Below, one piece after another: positions 1 through 5,183 of a stretch of DNA of 6,033 bases. Numbering within the stretch: position 1 is the stretch's first letter; each line of letters starts with the position of its first letter. The position numbers and the translations under genes were made by a program. The stretch is from contig JAEZGD010000465.1 of the NCBI GenBank assembly GCA_023417165.1, positions 1 to 6,033 on the forward strand. The letters are read 5' to 3'. This stretch comes from Planctomycetota bacterium (GTDB lineage: Bacteria > Planctomycetota > Planctomycetia > Pirellulales > Pirellulaceae). Below the pieces are notes generated by a model, which was not told where the DNA came from, did not search any database, and saw only the letters and a program-made list of their open reading frames with translations.

Positions 1-1
1 G

Positions 2-418
2 CTCAAAGACTGCAAGTTTATGGGACCGGACGGCTGCTACGAGGCCGCGTTCATCAACTCGGCCGGCGCCGACAACGTCAACGGTCGCGCCTATGTCACC
101 TTCGGCGGCCTGCCGCCGCAGCAAATCGAAGGCTTCACCAAGGCGTATATGAAGCGCTTCAAATCCGACAAGCCGCCTGAGGGCTATGCGGTCTATGGTT
201 ACGAATGTGCGCGCGTGGCGATTGCCGCGATTCGTTCCGCGAAGGTAAAAGATCGCGCCGCGATTGTCGAAGCGGCGCTGAATTTGAAGGACTTTGAAGG
301 TGCGCTCGGCAAGTGGTCGTTCGACGAAAATGGCGATATTTCGCTCGATATGATCAGTGGGTTCGTCGTCGAGAATGGCGATTTCAAGTTCGTGAAACGC
401 CTGGCCAAGAAAGGATAG
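2..418 (+). CDS. Branched-chain amino acid ABC transporter substrate-binding protein, C-terminal part (5' truncated by window)
   Basis: The reading frame is open from base 2 to the TAG at 416-418 and gives 138 residues without the true start, so the gene begins outside the window. The pattern fits the C-terminal lobe of the type I periplasmic binding proteins of the Leu/Ile/Val family (Peripla_BP_6 type): an EAAFINSAGAD segment, then AYVTFGGLPP, a lysine-rich helix (FTKAYMKRFKSDKPP), a YAVYGYECARVAIAAI helix, and near the end FEGALGKWSFDENGD, the characteristic 'fdG.lG..sFDenGD' stretch. Proteins of this family bind the solute outside the cytoplasmic membrane and hand it to LivH/LivM. The following permease gene starts 38 bases downstream, which supports one operon. 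The substrate cannot be told from this fragment: branched-chain amino acids are the default, but amides and urea are transported by relatives. An internal ATG at base 20 is not the start. Confidence 0.9.
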   Translation, partial: LKDCKFMGPDGCYEAAFINSAGADNVNGRAYVTFGGLPPQQIEGFTKAYMKRFKSDKPPEGYAVYGYECARVAIAAIRSAKVKDRAAIVEAALNLKDFEGALGKWSFDENGDISLDMISGFVVENGDFKFVKRLAKKG

Positions 419-445
419 GTTCCGCTTTTTTGTAGAGCAGGGACC
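418..445 (+). promoter_or_regulatory. Possible hairpin over the livH ribosome-binding region
   Basis: GGTTCC (418-423) can pair with GGGACC (440-445), with one T-G wobble. The pairing can extend inward by GC/GC (424-425 with 437-438) past a bulged A. The loop contains six T (426-431). The downstream arm contains the only purine-rich Shine-Dalgarno candidate (AGGGA, 439-443) before the livH ATG at 457. A ribosome ending on the upstream TAG at 416-418 would sit on the upstream arm, so coupling between the two genes is plausible. This was found by eye; no folding energy was calculated. Confidence 0.3.
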
Positions 446-456
446 GGCTCGTCTGC

Positions 457-1413
457 ATGGTGTGTCTACTCGCCGCTTCAGAACCCACGGCTCTGGAGAC
501 TTTGCTCCAGCATTGCTTGATTGGTTTGACCAACGGATCGCTCTTTGCGTTGATCGCCATCGGTTACACGATGGTCTATGGCATCATCGGCCTGATCAAC
601 TTCGCGCATGGCGATCTGTTCATGCTGGGCTCTTGCCTGGCGCTTTCGATACTCGCTTTTCTGCTGCCCGATCCGGCGCAAGCCTCGGCCCTGACGGTCT
701 TCCTGGCGATTGGCTTGATGCTGGTGGTCTGTCCGGTATTTTGCGCGGCCCTAAATATGGCGGTCGACTGGTCCGTCTATAAACCGCTGCGTAATGCGCC
801 CAAGCTGGCGCCGCTCGTATCGGCGATTGGCGTGTCGTTCGTGTTCATGAACATCGGCCTGTTCTGGATCGGACCGCCCGACATTAACTTCCCCGACCTG
901 GTGTCGAGCGATAACGTGTTCGGCGCGGATGCCGTGATTCGCTTCACCTACAAGGACTTGTTGGTGGTCGGCGTCACGGTGCCGCTGATGATCGCCTTGA
1001 CGCTATTCGTGCGGTTCACGCGGCTCGGCACAGCGATGCGTGCTACCGAGCAAAATCCGACCGCGGCGGCGCTGATGGGCATCAACGTCAATCGTGTCGT
1101 CGCGCTGACGTTCGGCATTGGTGGAGCACTCGCAGGCGCGGCCAGCGTGATCTATGGCCTGTACATCAATACGATCAGCTTTCAGATGGGTTTCCAGAAC
1201 GGGCTTTATGCCTTTACGGCGGCCGTGCTGGGCGGCATCGGCAGCATCCCCGGCGCGGTGCTAGGCGGGCTGCTGATTGGCCTGGTCCGTTCGCTCGGCA
1301 GTGCCTATATCGGCGAACGTTGGACGAGTGCGCTGATTTTTGCGATCTTGATTGTGGTGCTGGTCTTCCGTCCCTCGGGGCTGCTCGGCTCCCATGCCAA
1401 GGAGAAGGTATGA
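457..1413 (+). CDS. livH: High-affinity branched-chain amino acid ABC transporter permease LivH
   Basis: This is an integral membrane permease of 318 residues, close to the usual 300-310, and one of the two channel subunits of a Liv/HAAT importer. Diagnostic stretches are ALIAIGYTMVYGIIGLINFA followed by HGD (residues 31-53), which almost matches the E. coli LivH first helices. TRLGTAMRATEQNPTAAALM with GIN (188-210) is the cytoplasmic coupling loop that contacts an ATPase subunit, and TAAVLGGIGSIPGAVLGG (254-271) is the conserved glycine-rich segment. About eight hydrophobic segments are visible. The chosen ATG at 457 adds about ten residues before the usual family start; its Shine-Dalgarno candidate (AGGGA, 439-443) is weak and 13 bases away. 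A later start is possible, but no better one is seen. The TGA overlaps the livM ATG. Confidence 0.95.
   Translation: MVCLLAASEPTALETLLQHCLIGLTNGSLFALIAIGYTMVYGIIGLINFAHGDLFMLGSCLALSILAFLLPDPAQASALTVFLAIGLMLVVCPVFCAALNMAVDWSVYKPLRNAPKLAPLVSAIGVSFVFMNIGLFWIGPPDINFPDLVSSDNVFGADAVIRFTYKDLLVVGVTVPLMIALTLFVRFTRLGTAMRATEQNPTAAALMGINVNRVVALTFGIGGALAGAASVIYGLYINTISFQMGFQNGLYAFTAAVLGGIGSIPGAVLGGLLIGLVRSLGSAYIGERWTSALIFAILIVVLVFRPSGLLGSHAKEKV
1399..1404 (+). promoter_or_regulatory. Ribosome binding site of livM
   Basis: AAGGAG lies five bases before the ATG at 1410, inside the end of livH. It is the strongest Shine-Dalgarno sequence of the operon. It fixes the livM start at 1410, although the frame is open further upstream through livH. 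Confidence 0.75.
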
Positions 1414-2435
1414 GCCAGCGTTCGCTCCGGCAAATTCCGACTGAGTATCTGATCTTGGCGTGCCTCGCGCTCTTTCCGCTCGGGGCTTATGCCAGCGAAT
1501 TGGGCAGCCAGCTCACCAATCTGCTGATCTTTGCGATCCTGGCCCTGGGCCTGAACGTGGTGATTGGCAACACCGGACTATTACATCTGGGCATTGCTGC
1601 GTTCTTCGGCATTGGCGCGTATGTGACCGGTATCCTGACGATCGAAGGTTATCCGTTTCAGGTCGGCTTTTACGTCGCTGCGGCCATTTCGACACTGATG
1701 GCGGCGCTGGCCGGCTTGATGCTCGGAGCGCCGACGTTGCGCTTGCGCGGCGACTATTTGGCGCTCGTGACGCTTGGCTTCGGCGAAGTGGTGCGCTTCT
1801 CGCTTCGCAACTGGGAAGAGATCACCGGCGGCACGCGCGGACTGAATCCGATTCCGCCGCCCTGGCTGCCTGGCGTATCGCCGTCGACGTTCGTGAGCGA
1901 CTATCGCCCGTTCTTCTATCTGACGCTGGTGATCCTGACAGGCGTCGTGATCGTGCTGCGGAATCTCGAAAACAGCCGCACCGGCCGCGCTTGGGTGGCG
2001 ATTCGCGAAGACGAACTGGCCGCCGCCTGCATGGGCATCAACGTGACGCGCGCCAAGCTGGCTGCCTTTGCGGTCAGCGCCGCGCTCGCAGGACTCGCCG
2101 GCTGCTTGTACGCCACCAAGCTCAGCACGACCGCCGATCCGCAAGCGTATGACTTCAATCGTTCGATCATTGTGCTGTGCTGCATGATCCTGGGCGGGCT
2201 GGGCAGCATTCGCGGAACGCTGGTGGGCGTGCTGATCTTGATTGGCTTCGACACCGTGCTGGCTCCGGCCTTCGATCGTTACTTGCAGTCGCTCGACTTC
2301 AATGCGGAAGGCTATCCGTTTTTGACGTTCAGCAACTGGCGCCTGATGATCTTTGGCCTGGCGCTGATCTTGATGATGCGGCTGCGGCCCGAAGGCTTAT
2401 TGCCCTCCAAACGCGTGCAACTAGAGTTTCGTTAA
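1410..2435 (+). CDS. livM: High-affinity branched-chain amino acid ABC transporter permease LivM
   Basis: This second channel subunit of the importer has 341 residues and is strongly hydrophobic throughout. Family signatures are GLNVVIGNTGLLHLGIAAF followed by FGIGAY (residues 47-71), RGDYLALVTLGFGEVVRF (113-130) followed by the ITGGTRGL turn (138-145), the coupling loop SRTGRAWVAIREDELAAACM with GIN (189-211), and the glycine-rich MILGGLGSIRGTLVG (259-273). The C-terminus ends with the usual RPEGLLPSKR. Length and motif order fit short LivM proteins without the extra N-terminal helices of the E. coli form. The ATG overlaps the livH stop as ATGA, and with its strong ribosome binding site this indicates coupled synthesis of the LivH/LivM pair. 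The livG start follows 38 bases after the TAA. Confidence 0.95.
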   Translation: MSQRSLRQIPTEYLILACLALFPLGAYASELGSQLTNLLIFAILALGLNVVIGNTGLLHLGIAAFFGIGAYVTGILTIEGYPFQVGFYVAAAISTLMAALAGLMLGAPTLRLRGDYLALVTLGFGEVVRFSLRNWEEITGGTRGLNPIPPPWLPGVSPSTFVSDYRPFFYLTLVILTGVVIVLRNLENSRTGRAWVAIREDELAAACMGINVTRAKLAAFAVSAALAGLAGCLYATKLSTTADPQAYDFNRSIIVLCCMILGGLGSIRGTLVGVLILIGFDTVLAPAFDRYLQSLDFNAEGYPFLTFSNWRLMIFGLALILMMRLRPEGLLPSKRVQLEFR

Positions 2436-2473
2436 ACCGGACGCAGGCCGCGCTTCCGCTCGAGGTTGATCTC

Positions 2474-3820
2474 ATGGCACTACTCGAAGTCGACAAACTG
2501 ACGATGAAGTTCGGCGGTCTGACCGCCGTCAGCCAGGTCGATCTGGGAGTCGCGCCCGGCACGATCGTCTCGGTGATAGGTCCCAACGGCGCAGGCAAGA
2601 CGACCGTCTTCAACGCGATTACCGGCATCTATGAACCGACCGCAGGCGAGGTGCGCTTTGCAGGCGCTCCGCTGCGTCGCCCATTGGTGTGGCAAGTCGT
2701 GGTGACGAGCCTGTTGATTGGCCTAGCGACTGGCGTGGGGACGGCGCTGTTCATGGGCAACATCGACAAGCTGTGGCGCGCCGCGGTGCGCAGCAATTTG
2801 CACGATCCCGATCGCCCGTTCACTTATAGCAACGCCATTCGCAACGGCATCGGCTACCTGCGCGGCGATCTGGGCATCGAGCGGCAGATGAGCGGCACGT
2901 TCGATGTCGTCAATTACAACGCGACACTCACGCTGGGCTCGGCTCCCACGCGCGACGAAGCCGAAACGCTGCGCCGCGACATTCGAGATTGGCTGGCGAC
3001 GAGCAAGGACCTCGATGCTGAAAAACTAGAGGCCGCCGGACAACTAAAAGAGCAGGGCGAGCAATGGGTGCTGTTGTCTCGCGATGGCGAGCGGTCGCTG
3101 GTGCGGTTTGCCACCTATGACAAGGCGGTCGAGCGACTCGCCCAATGGCAACAGTTGCCTGCGCAGCAGGCGACGCATCGCTGGCGACTGCTGGTGAGCT
3201 TGGTGGCAGGCACGCTGCTAGGCGTGGCGGGTGCGTTTGTGATTTGGCGGCGTTCGCGGCGCACGCCCGATGTCATTTCGCTCGGCGGGCTGGCACGCAC
3301 GTTTCAGAACATTCGCCTGTTCCAGAACATGACGGTCTGCGAGAACGTGCTGGTCGGCATGGATCGACGCTATTCGCGCAATACGCTGGCGACGATTTTG
3401 CGATTGCCGAGCGCTCGCCAGGACGAACAGCAGCATTTGCGTGCCGCGTGCGAACTGCTTGATTTTGTCGGCCTGAAGGCGAAAGGCAACTCACTAGCCA
3501 AGAACTTGCCGTACGGCGATCAGCGGCGTCTGGAAATCGCCCGCGCGCTGGCGACCGAGCCGAAAATGATTCTGCTCGACGAGCCGGCCGCAGGCATGAA
3601 TCCGGCTGAATCCGACGACTTGATGGAACTGGTGCGCCGCATTCGCGATCGTGGTATCACGGTGGTGCTGATCGAACATCACATGAAACTGGTGATGAAC
3701 ATCAGCGATCGCATCGCGGTGCTCGACCACGGCGAGAAGATCGCCGAAGGAACGCCGGCCGAAGTCAAAGCCAACCCCAAAGTGGTCGAGGCCTATCTCG
3801 GCAAGGAAGAGGTGTGCTGA
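2474..3820 (+). CDS. livG: Branched-chain amino acid ABC transporter ATP-binding protein LivG with an inserted transmembrane hairpin domain
   Basis: This is the ATPase subunit that powers LivH/LivM. All catalytic parts are present in order: Walker A GPNGAGKTT (residues 36-44, K42), Q-loop RTFQN (Q278), the LivG-type signature LPYGDQRRLE (345-354), Walker B MILLDEP (365-371, D369 and E370) and the switch histidine in IEHHMKLVM (H402). The end, VVEAYLG, is typical of the family. The length, 448 residues, exceeds the usual 255 or so by an in-frame insert of about 196 residues (roughly 68-263) between Walker A and the Q-loop. Removing it restores a normal LivG. The insert has two membrane segments around a polar domain of about 140 residues. 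The ATG at 2474 is chosen because MALLEVDKLTMKFGG is the normal LivG N-terminus and GAGG (2462-2465) lies eight bases upstream; the open frame further upstream only overlaps livM. The last bases overlap livF. Family assignment is certain; the role of the insert is unknown. Confidence 0.93.
   Translation: MALLEVDKLTMKFGGLTAVSQVDLGVAPGTIVSVIGPNGAGKTTVFNAITGIYEPTAGEVRFAGAPLRRPLVWQVVVTSLLIGLATGVGTALFMGNIDKLWRAAVRSNLHDPDRPFTYSNAIRNGIGYLRGDLGIERQMSGTFDVVNYNATLTLGSAPTRDEAETLRRDIRDWLATSKDLDAEKLEAAGQLKEQGEQWVLLSRDGERSLVRFATYDKAVERLAQWQQLPAQQATHRWRLLVSLVAGTLLGVAGAFVIWRRSRRTPDVISLGGLARTFQNIRLFQNMTVCENVLVGMDRRYSRNTLATILRLPSARQDEQQHLRAACELLDFVGLKAKGNSLAKNLPYGDQRRLEIARALATEPKMILLDEPAAGMNPAESDDLMELVRRIRDRGITVVLIEHHMKLVMNISDRIAVLDHGEKIAEGTPAEVKANPKVVEAYLGKEEVC
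2675..3262 (+). other. Insert within LivG: TM helix, about 140-residue extracytoplasmic domain, TM helix
   Basis: Residues about 68-263 of LivG have no counterpart in ordinary LivG or in LivF of this operon. Segment 1 (residues 71-97, starting LVWQVVVTSLLIGLATG) has 27 uncharged residues after an RR pair. Segment 2 (239-258, starting LLVSLVAGTLLGVAGAF) has 20 uncharged residues before RRSRR. Arginines on both outer flanks fit the positive-inside rule, leaving the ATPase halves in the cytoplasm and the loop (about 98-238; bases about 2765-3187) outside. The loop has no cysteine. It contains NYNATLTLGSAPTRDEAETL, then a charged helical stretch (about 161-195), a likely strand pair (WVLLSRDGERSLVRFATY) and a final helix (DKAVERLAQWQQL). 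I recognise no known domain. There are no stop codons, frameshifts or obvious composition change. Confidence 0.8.
3809..3812 (+). promoter_or_regulatory. Ribosome binding site of livF
   Basis: GAGG lies seven bases before the ATG at 3820, with AAGGA just upstream at 3803-3807. It favours the ATG at 3820, which overlaps the livG TGA. The in-frame GTG at 3814 is only two bases from GAGG, although AAGGA could serve it. Confidence 0.6.
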
Positions 3821-4539
3821 TGGGCGGCGCTTTACTCGAACTCAAGAACGTGCGCGCCGGCTATGGTGCCTGCGAAGTGCTCGAAGGCATTTCGCTGGAG
3901 CTCACTGCCGGCGAGATCGTCACCATCATCGGCGCCAACGGCGCAGGCAAGACGACCACGCTCAACTGCATCTCGGGCGTGCATCGGATCTGCGGCGGCG
4001 ATATTCTGCTCGGCGGTCGGTCGCTGAACACGGCTCCGGCGCACGAAGTAGTGACGCTCGGCATCAGCCAATCGCCTGAGGGACGCAAGATCTTTCCGCG
4101 GCTGACCGTGCTCGAAAACCTGCGCATGGGAGCATTCACGCGCCGCGATCCGACCGGTGTCGAGCGCGACATCGAACACGCCTTTGAGCTGTTCCCGATT
4201 CTGAACCAGCGCAAAGCGCAAACGGGCGGCACGCTCAGCGGCGGCGAACAGCAAATGCTGGCCATCGCCAGGGCGCTCATGGCGCGCCCGAAGGTGCTGC
4301 TGCTCGACGAGCCTTCGCTGGGCCTGGCACCGCTGATCGTGCTGAAGATCTTCGACGTGATTCGCAAGCTGAATCAGGACGAAGGCGTCGCGGTGCTGCT
4401 CGTCGAGCAGAACGCGCGGCTCGCGCTGAAGCTCGCGCATCGCGGCTACGTCATGGAAACCGGCCACATCACGCTTAGCGGCCCCGCCAGCGACCTGCTC
4501 AACAACTGCAAGGTGCAGGAAGCGTATTTGGGAGAGTGA
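3820..4539 (+). CDS. livF: Branched-chain amino acid ABC transporter ATP-binding protein LivF
   Basis: This is the second ATPase subunit, expected to pair with LivG under the LivH/LivM channel. Its 239 residues match the E. coli LivF length (237). Motifs: Walker A GANGAGKTT (residues 38-46, K44), the LivF hallmark SPEGRKIFPRLTVLENL (85-101), signature LSGGEQQMLAIARAL (139-153), Walker B VLLLDEPSLGLAP (159-171, D163 and E164), then LLVEQNARLALKLAHRGYV (193-211). The switch position carries Q197 instead of histidine, and the Q-loop region reads PEGR; both are normal for LivF. It ends with the family-typical EAYLGE. Unlike LivG it has no insert: SLNTAPAHEVVTLGI joins the strand and the Q-loop region directly. 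The ATG overlaps the livG stop (TGATG), and its own stop overlaps the next gene's GTG, so translation is probably coupled on both sides. Confidence 0.95.
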   Translation: MGGALLELKNVRAGYGACEVLEGISLELTAGEIVTIIGANGAGKTTTLNCISGVHRICGGDILLGGRSLNTAPAHEVVTLGISQSPEGRKIFPRLTVLENLRMGAFTRRDPTGVERDIEHAFELFPILNQRKAQTGGTLSGGEQQMLAIARALMARPKVLLLDEPSLGLAPLIVLKIFDVIRKLNQDEGVAVLLVEQNARLALKLAHRGYVMETGHITLSGPASDLLNNCKVQEAYLGE

Positions 4540-5051
4540 GCATTCTGAATCCTCGTCCGTATGAGCGACTGCCTGCGCGGCGGGCAGTCCCTTGCGACTG
4601 GCCCGCAGATCTCGCCGACTTCTACGCCACGCATGAAGGCGTGGGACTCGAAAGCACGTTTGAGCGGAGCGTGCGGCTATGTCGCTTGGATGAGGTGCAG
4701 CGCGTTACCGTTGCGGATATGCAGCACTTCTGCGGAGATGATCCCGCCTGGGCGAGCTTCGCAGGCTTTCTGATCGGCAGCAGTCCGTACCTTGACCAAG
4801 TGGTCTATGCGCTCTCGGCTCCCGTTTGCCTGCGCGGAACGATCATGGCATTTGGCTATGACCTGGCTGGGCCGGGCGGGCAGGGGGAGGCCGCTTGCGA
4901 ACCATCGCTTGTGCTGGCTGAGACATTCGCGGATTGGCTGGCTCGCTTGGAACAGTTCAATGGCGACGAGTTGGGCTTTCGCCCCGGGGCGATTGAAGAT
5001 CCCGCGCAGCGAGCTTACTTTCGTCGTCTCAATCCGGCGATTGCTTGGTGA
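4536..5051 (+). CDS. SUKH (SMI1/KNR4)-like protein, function unknown
   Basis: This predicted soluble protein of 171 residues has no signal peptide or membrane segment. Its layout resembles the SUKH/SMI1-KNR4 fold: an N-terminal helix WPADLADFYATHEGVGLE (residues 22-39), RLCRLDEVQRV (48-58), a central FAGFLIGSSPYLDQVVYAL (75-93), the strand-rich PVCLRGTIMAFGYDLA (96-111), and the closing helix VLAETFADWLARLEQF (126-141), which matches the family's 'ia.sF.eWL..l' ending. Some SUKH proteins are immunity proteins in toxin systems, but many are lone proteins of unknown role, and no toxin gene is adjacent. The start is GTG at 4536, overlapping the livF TGA (GTGA). GGGAG at 4530-4534 is too close to serve as a standard ribosome binding site, so re-initiation by ribosomes leaving livF is likely. 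The next in-frame ATG (4719) would remove the first helices. The family call is moderate; a transport role is unproven. Confidence 0.7.
   Translation: MSILNPRPYERLPARRAVPCDWPADLADFYATHEGVGLESTFERSVRLCRLDEVQRVTVADMQHFCGDDPAWASFAGFLIGSSPYLDQVVYALSAPVCLRGTIMAFGYDLAGPGGQGEAACEPSLVLAETFADWLARLEQFNGDELGFRPGAIEDPAQRAYFRRLNPAIAW
4567..4589 (+). repeat. Inverted repeat just after livF
   Basis: GACTGCC (4567-4573) and GGCAGTC (4583-4589) form a perfect 7-bp stem around a 9-base GC-rich loop, 27 bases after the livF stop and inside the 5' part of the downstream gene. No T-run follows, so it is not an intrinsic terminator. It could slow ribosomes or protect the liv message, or be chance in GC-rich coding DNA. 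Confidence 0.3.
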
Positions 5052-5073
5052 GGGCTGCTGGTTCTCGCGGGGG

Positions 5074-5095
5074 CGGGCCGCAATGAAAAGGCCCG
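5074..5095. terminator. Possible hairpin between convergent genes
   Basis: CGGGCC (5074-5079) and GGCCCG (5090-5095) form a perfect 6-bp GC stem with a 10-base loop, 22 bases after the + strand stop at 5051. It sits between two converging genes, where transcription should end on both strands. Neither side has the T-run of a classical intrinsic terminator, so the call is tentative. Confidence 0.3.
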
Positions 5096-5125
5096 AAGTG
5101 ATACGTTCTTGAAGGCATAAGCTCG

Positions 5126-5157
5126 GCCGGTACGCCAGCACCGGCGAGACGCCCGTG
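5126..5157. repeat. Overlapping palindromes, possible dispersed palindromic repeat
   Basis: Two hairpins share sequence here. GCCGGT (5126-5131) pairs perfectly with ACCGGC (5140-5145). CACCGGCG (5139-5146) pairs with CGCCCGTG (5150-5157) with one mismatch around an AGA loop. On the - strand the second reads CACGGGCGTCTCGCCGGTG. This resembles GC-rich palindromes (CACGGGCG-TCT-CGCCCGTG type) that I recall as scattered in intergenic DNA of planctomycete and verrucomicrobial genomes. That family link is memory, not a search result. Confidence 0.4.
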
Positions 5158-5183
5158 GCACCCAAGGCGAGAGCCGCTTTTGT

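Noticed and set aside
426..431. Six-T run as an intrinsic terminator after the binding-protein gene
   Set aside because: The only stem before it (400-419) is imperfect and separated from the T-run by six bases, so a strong terminator is not supported.
1581..2144. 187-residue open frame on the - strand opposite livM
   Set aside because: Arg/Ala/Gln-rich shadow of a conserved permease gene with no domain signature.
2177..2473. Open frame upstream of livG that would extend it by 99 residues
   Set aside because: It overlaps the well-conserved end of livM, and the normal LivG N-terminus starts at the ATG at 2474.
2675..3262. The livG insert as an intein
   Set aside because: It does not split a conserved motif, does not begin with Cys or Ser, has no C-terminal His-Asn followed by Cys/Ser/Thr, and contains membrane segments instead of splicing blocks.
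2675..3262. The livG insert as a mobile element or recently acquired DNA
   Set aside because: No terminal inverted repeats, target duplications or transposase features, and base composition looks like the rest of the gene. It reads as a fixed protein domain.
3677..3682. LivG reads IEHHM where most relatives have IEHDM
   Set aside because: The catalytic switch histidine (H402) is kept; the change at the next residue is a single conservative-position variation with no clear consequence.
4075..4420. LivF lacks the switch histidine (Q197) and a normal Q-loop glutamine
   Set aside because: E. coli LivF has the same VEQN and PEGR patterns, so this is a family feature and not degeneration.
3832..4467. 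211-residue open frame on the - strand opposite livF
   Set aside because: Shadow frame of a highly conserved ATPase gene in GC-rich DNA; low-complexity composition and no motif.
4677..5165. 162-residue open frame on the - strand opposite the SUKH-like gene
   Set aside because: It is antisense to a gene with recognisable structure and its N-terminus is generated by the palindromic repeat; no ribosome binding site or family pattern is seen.
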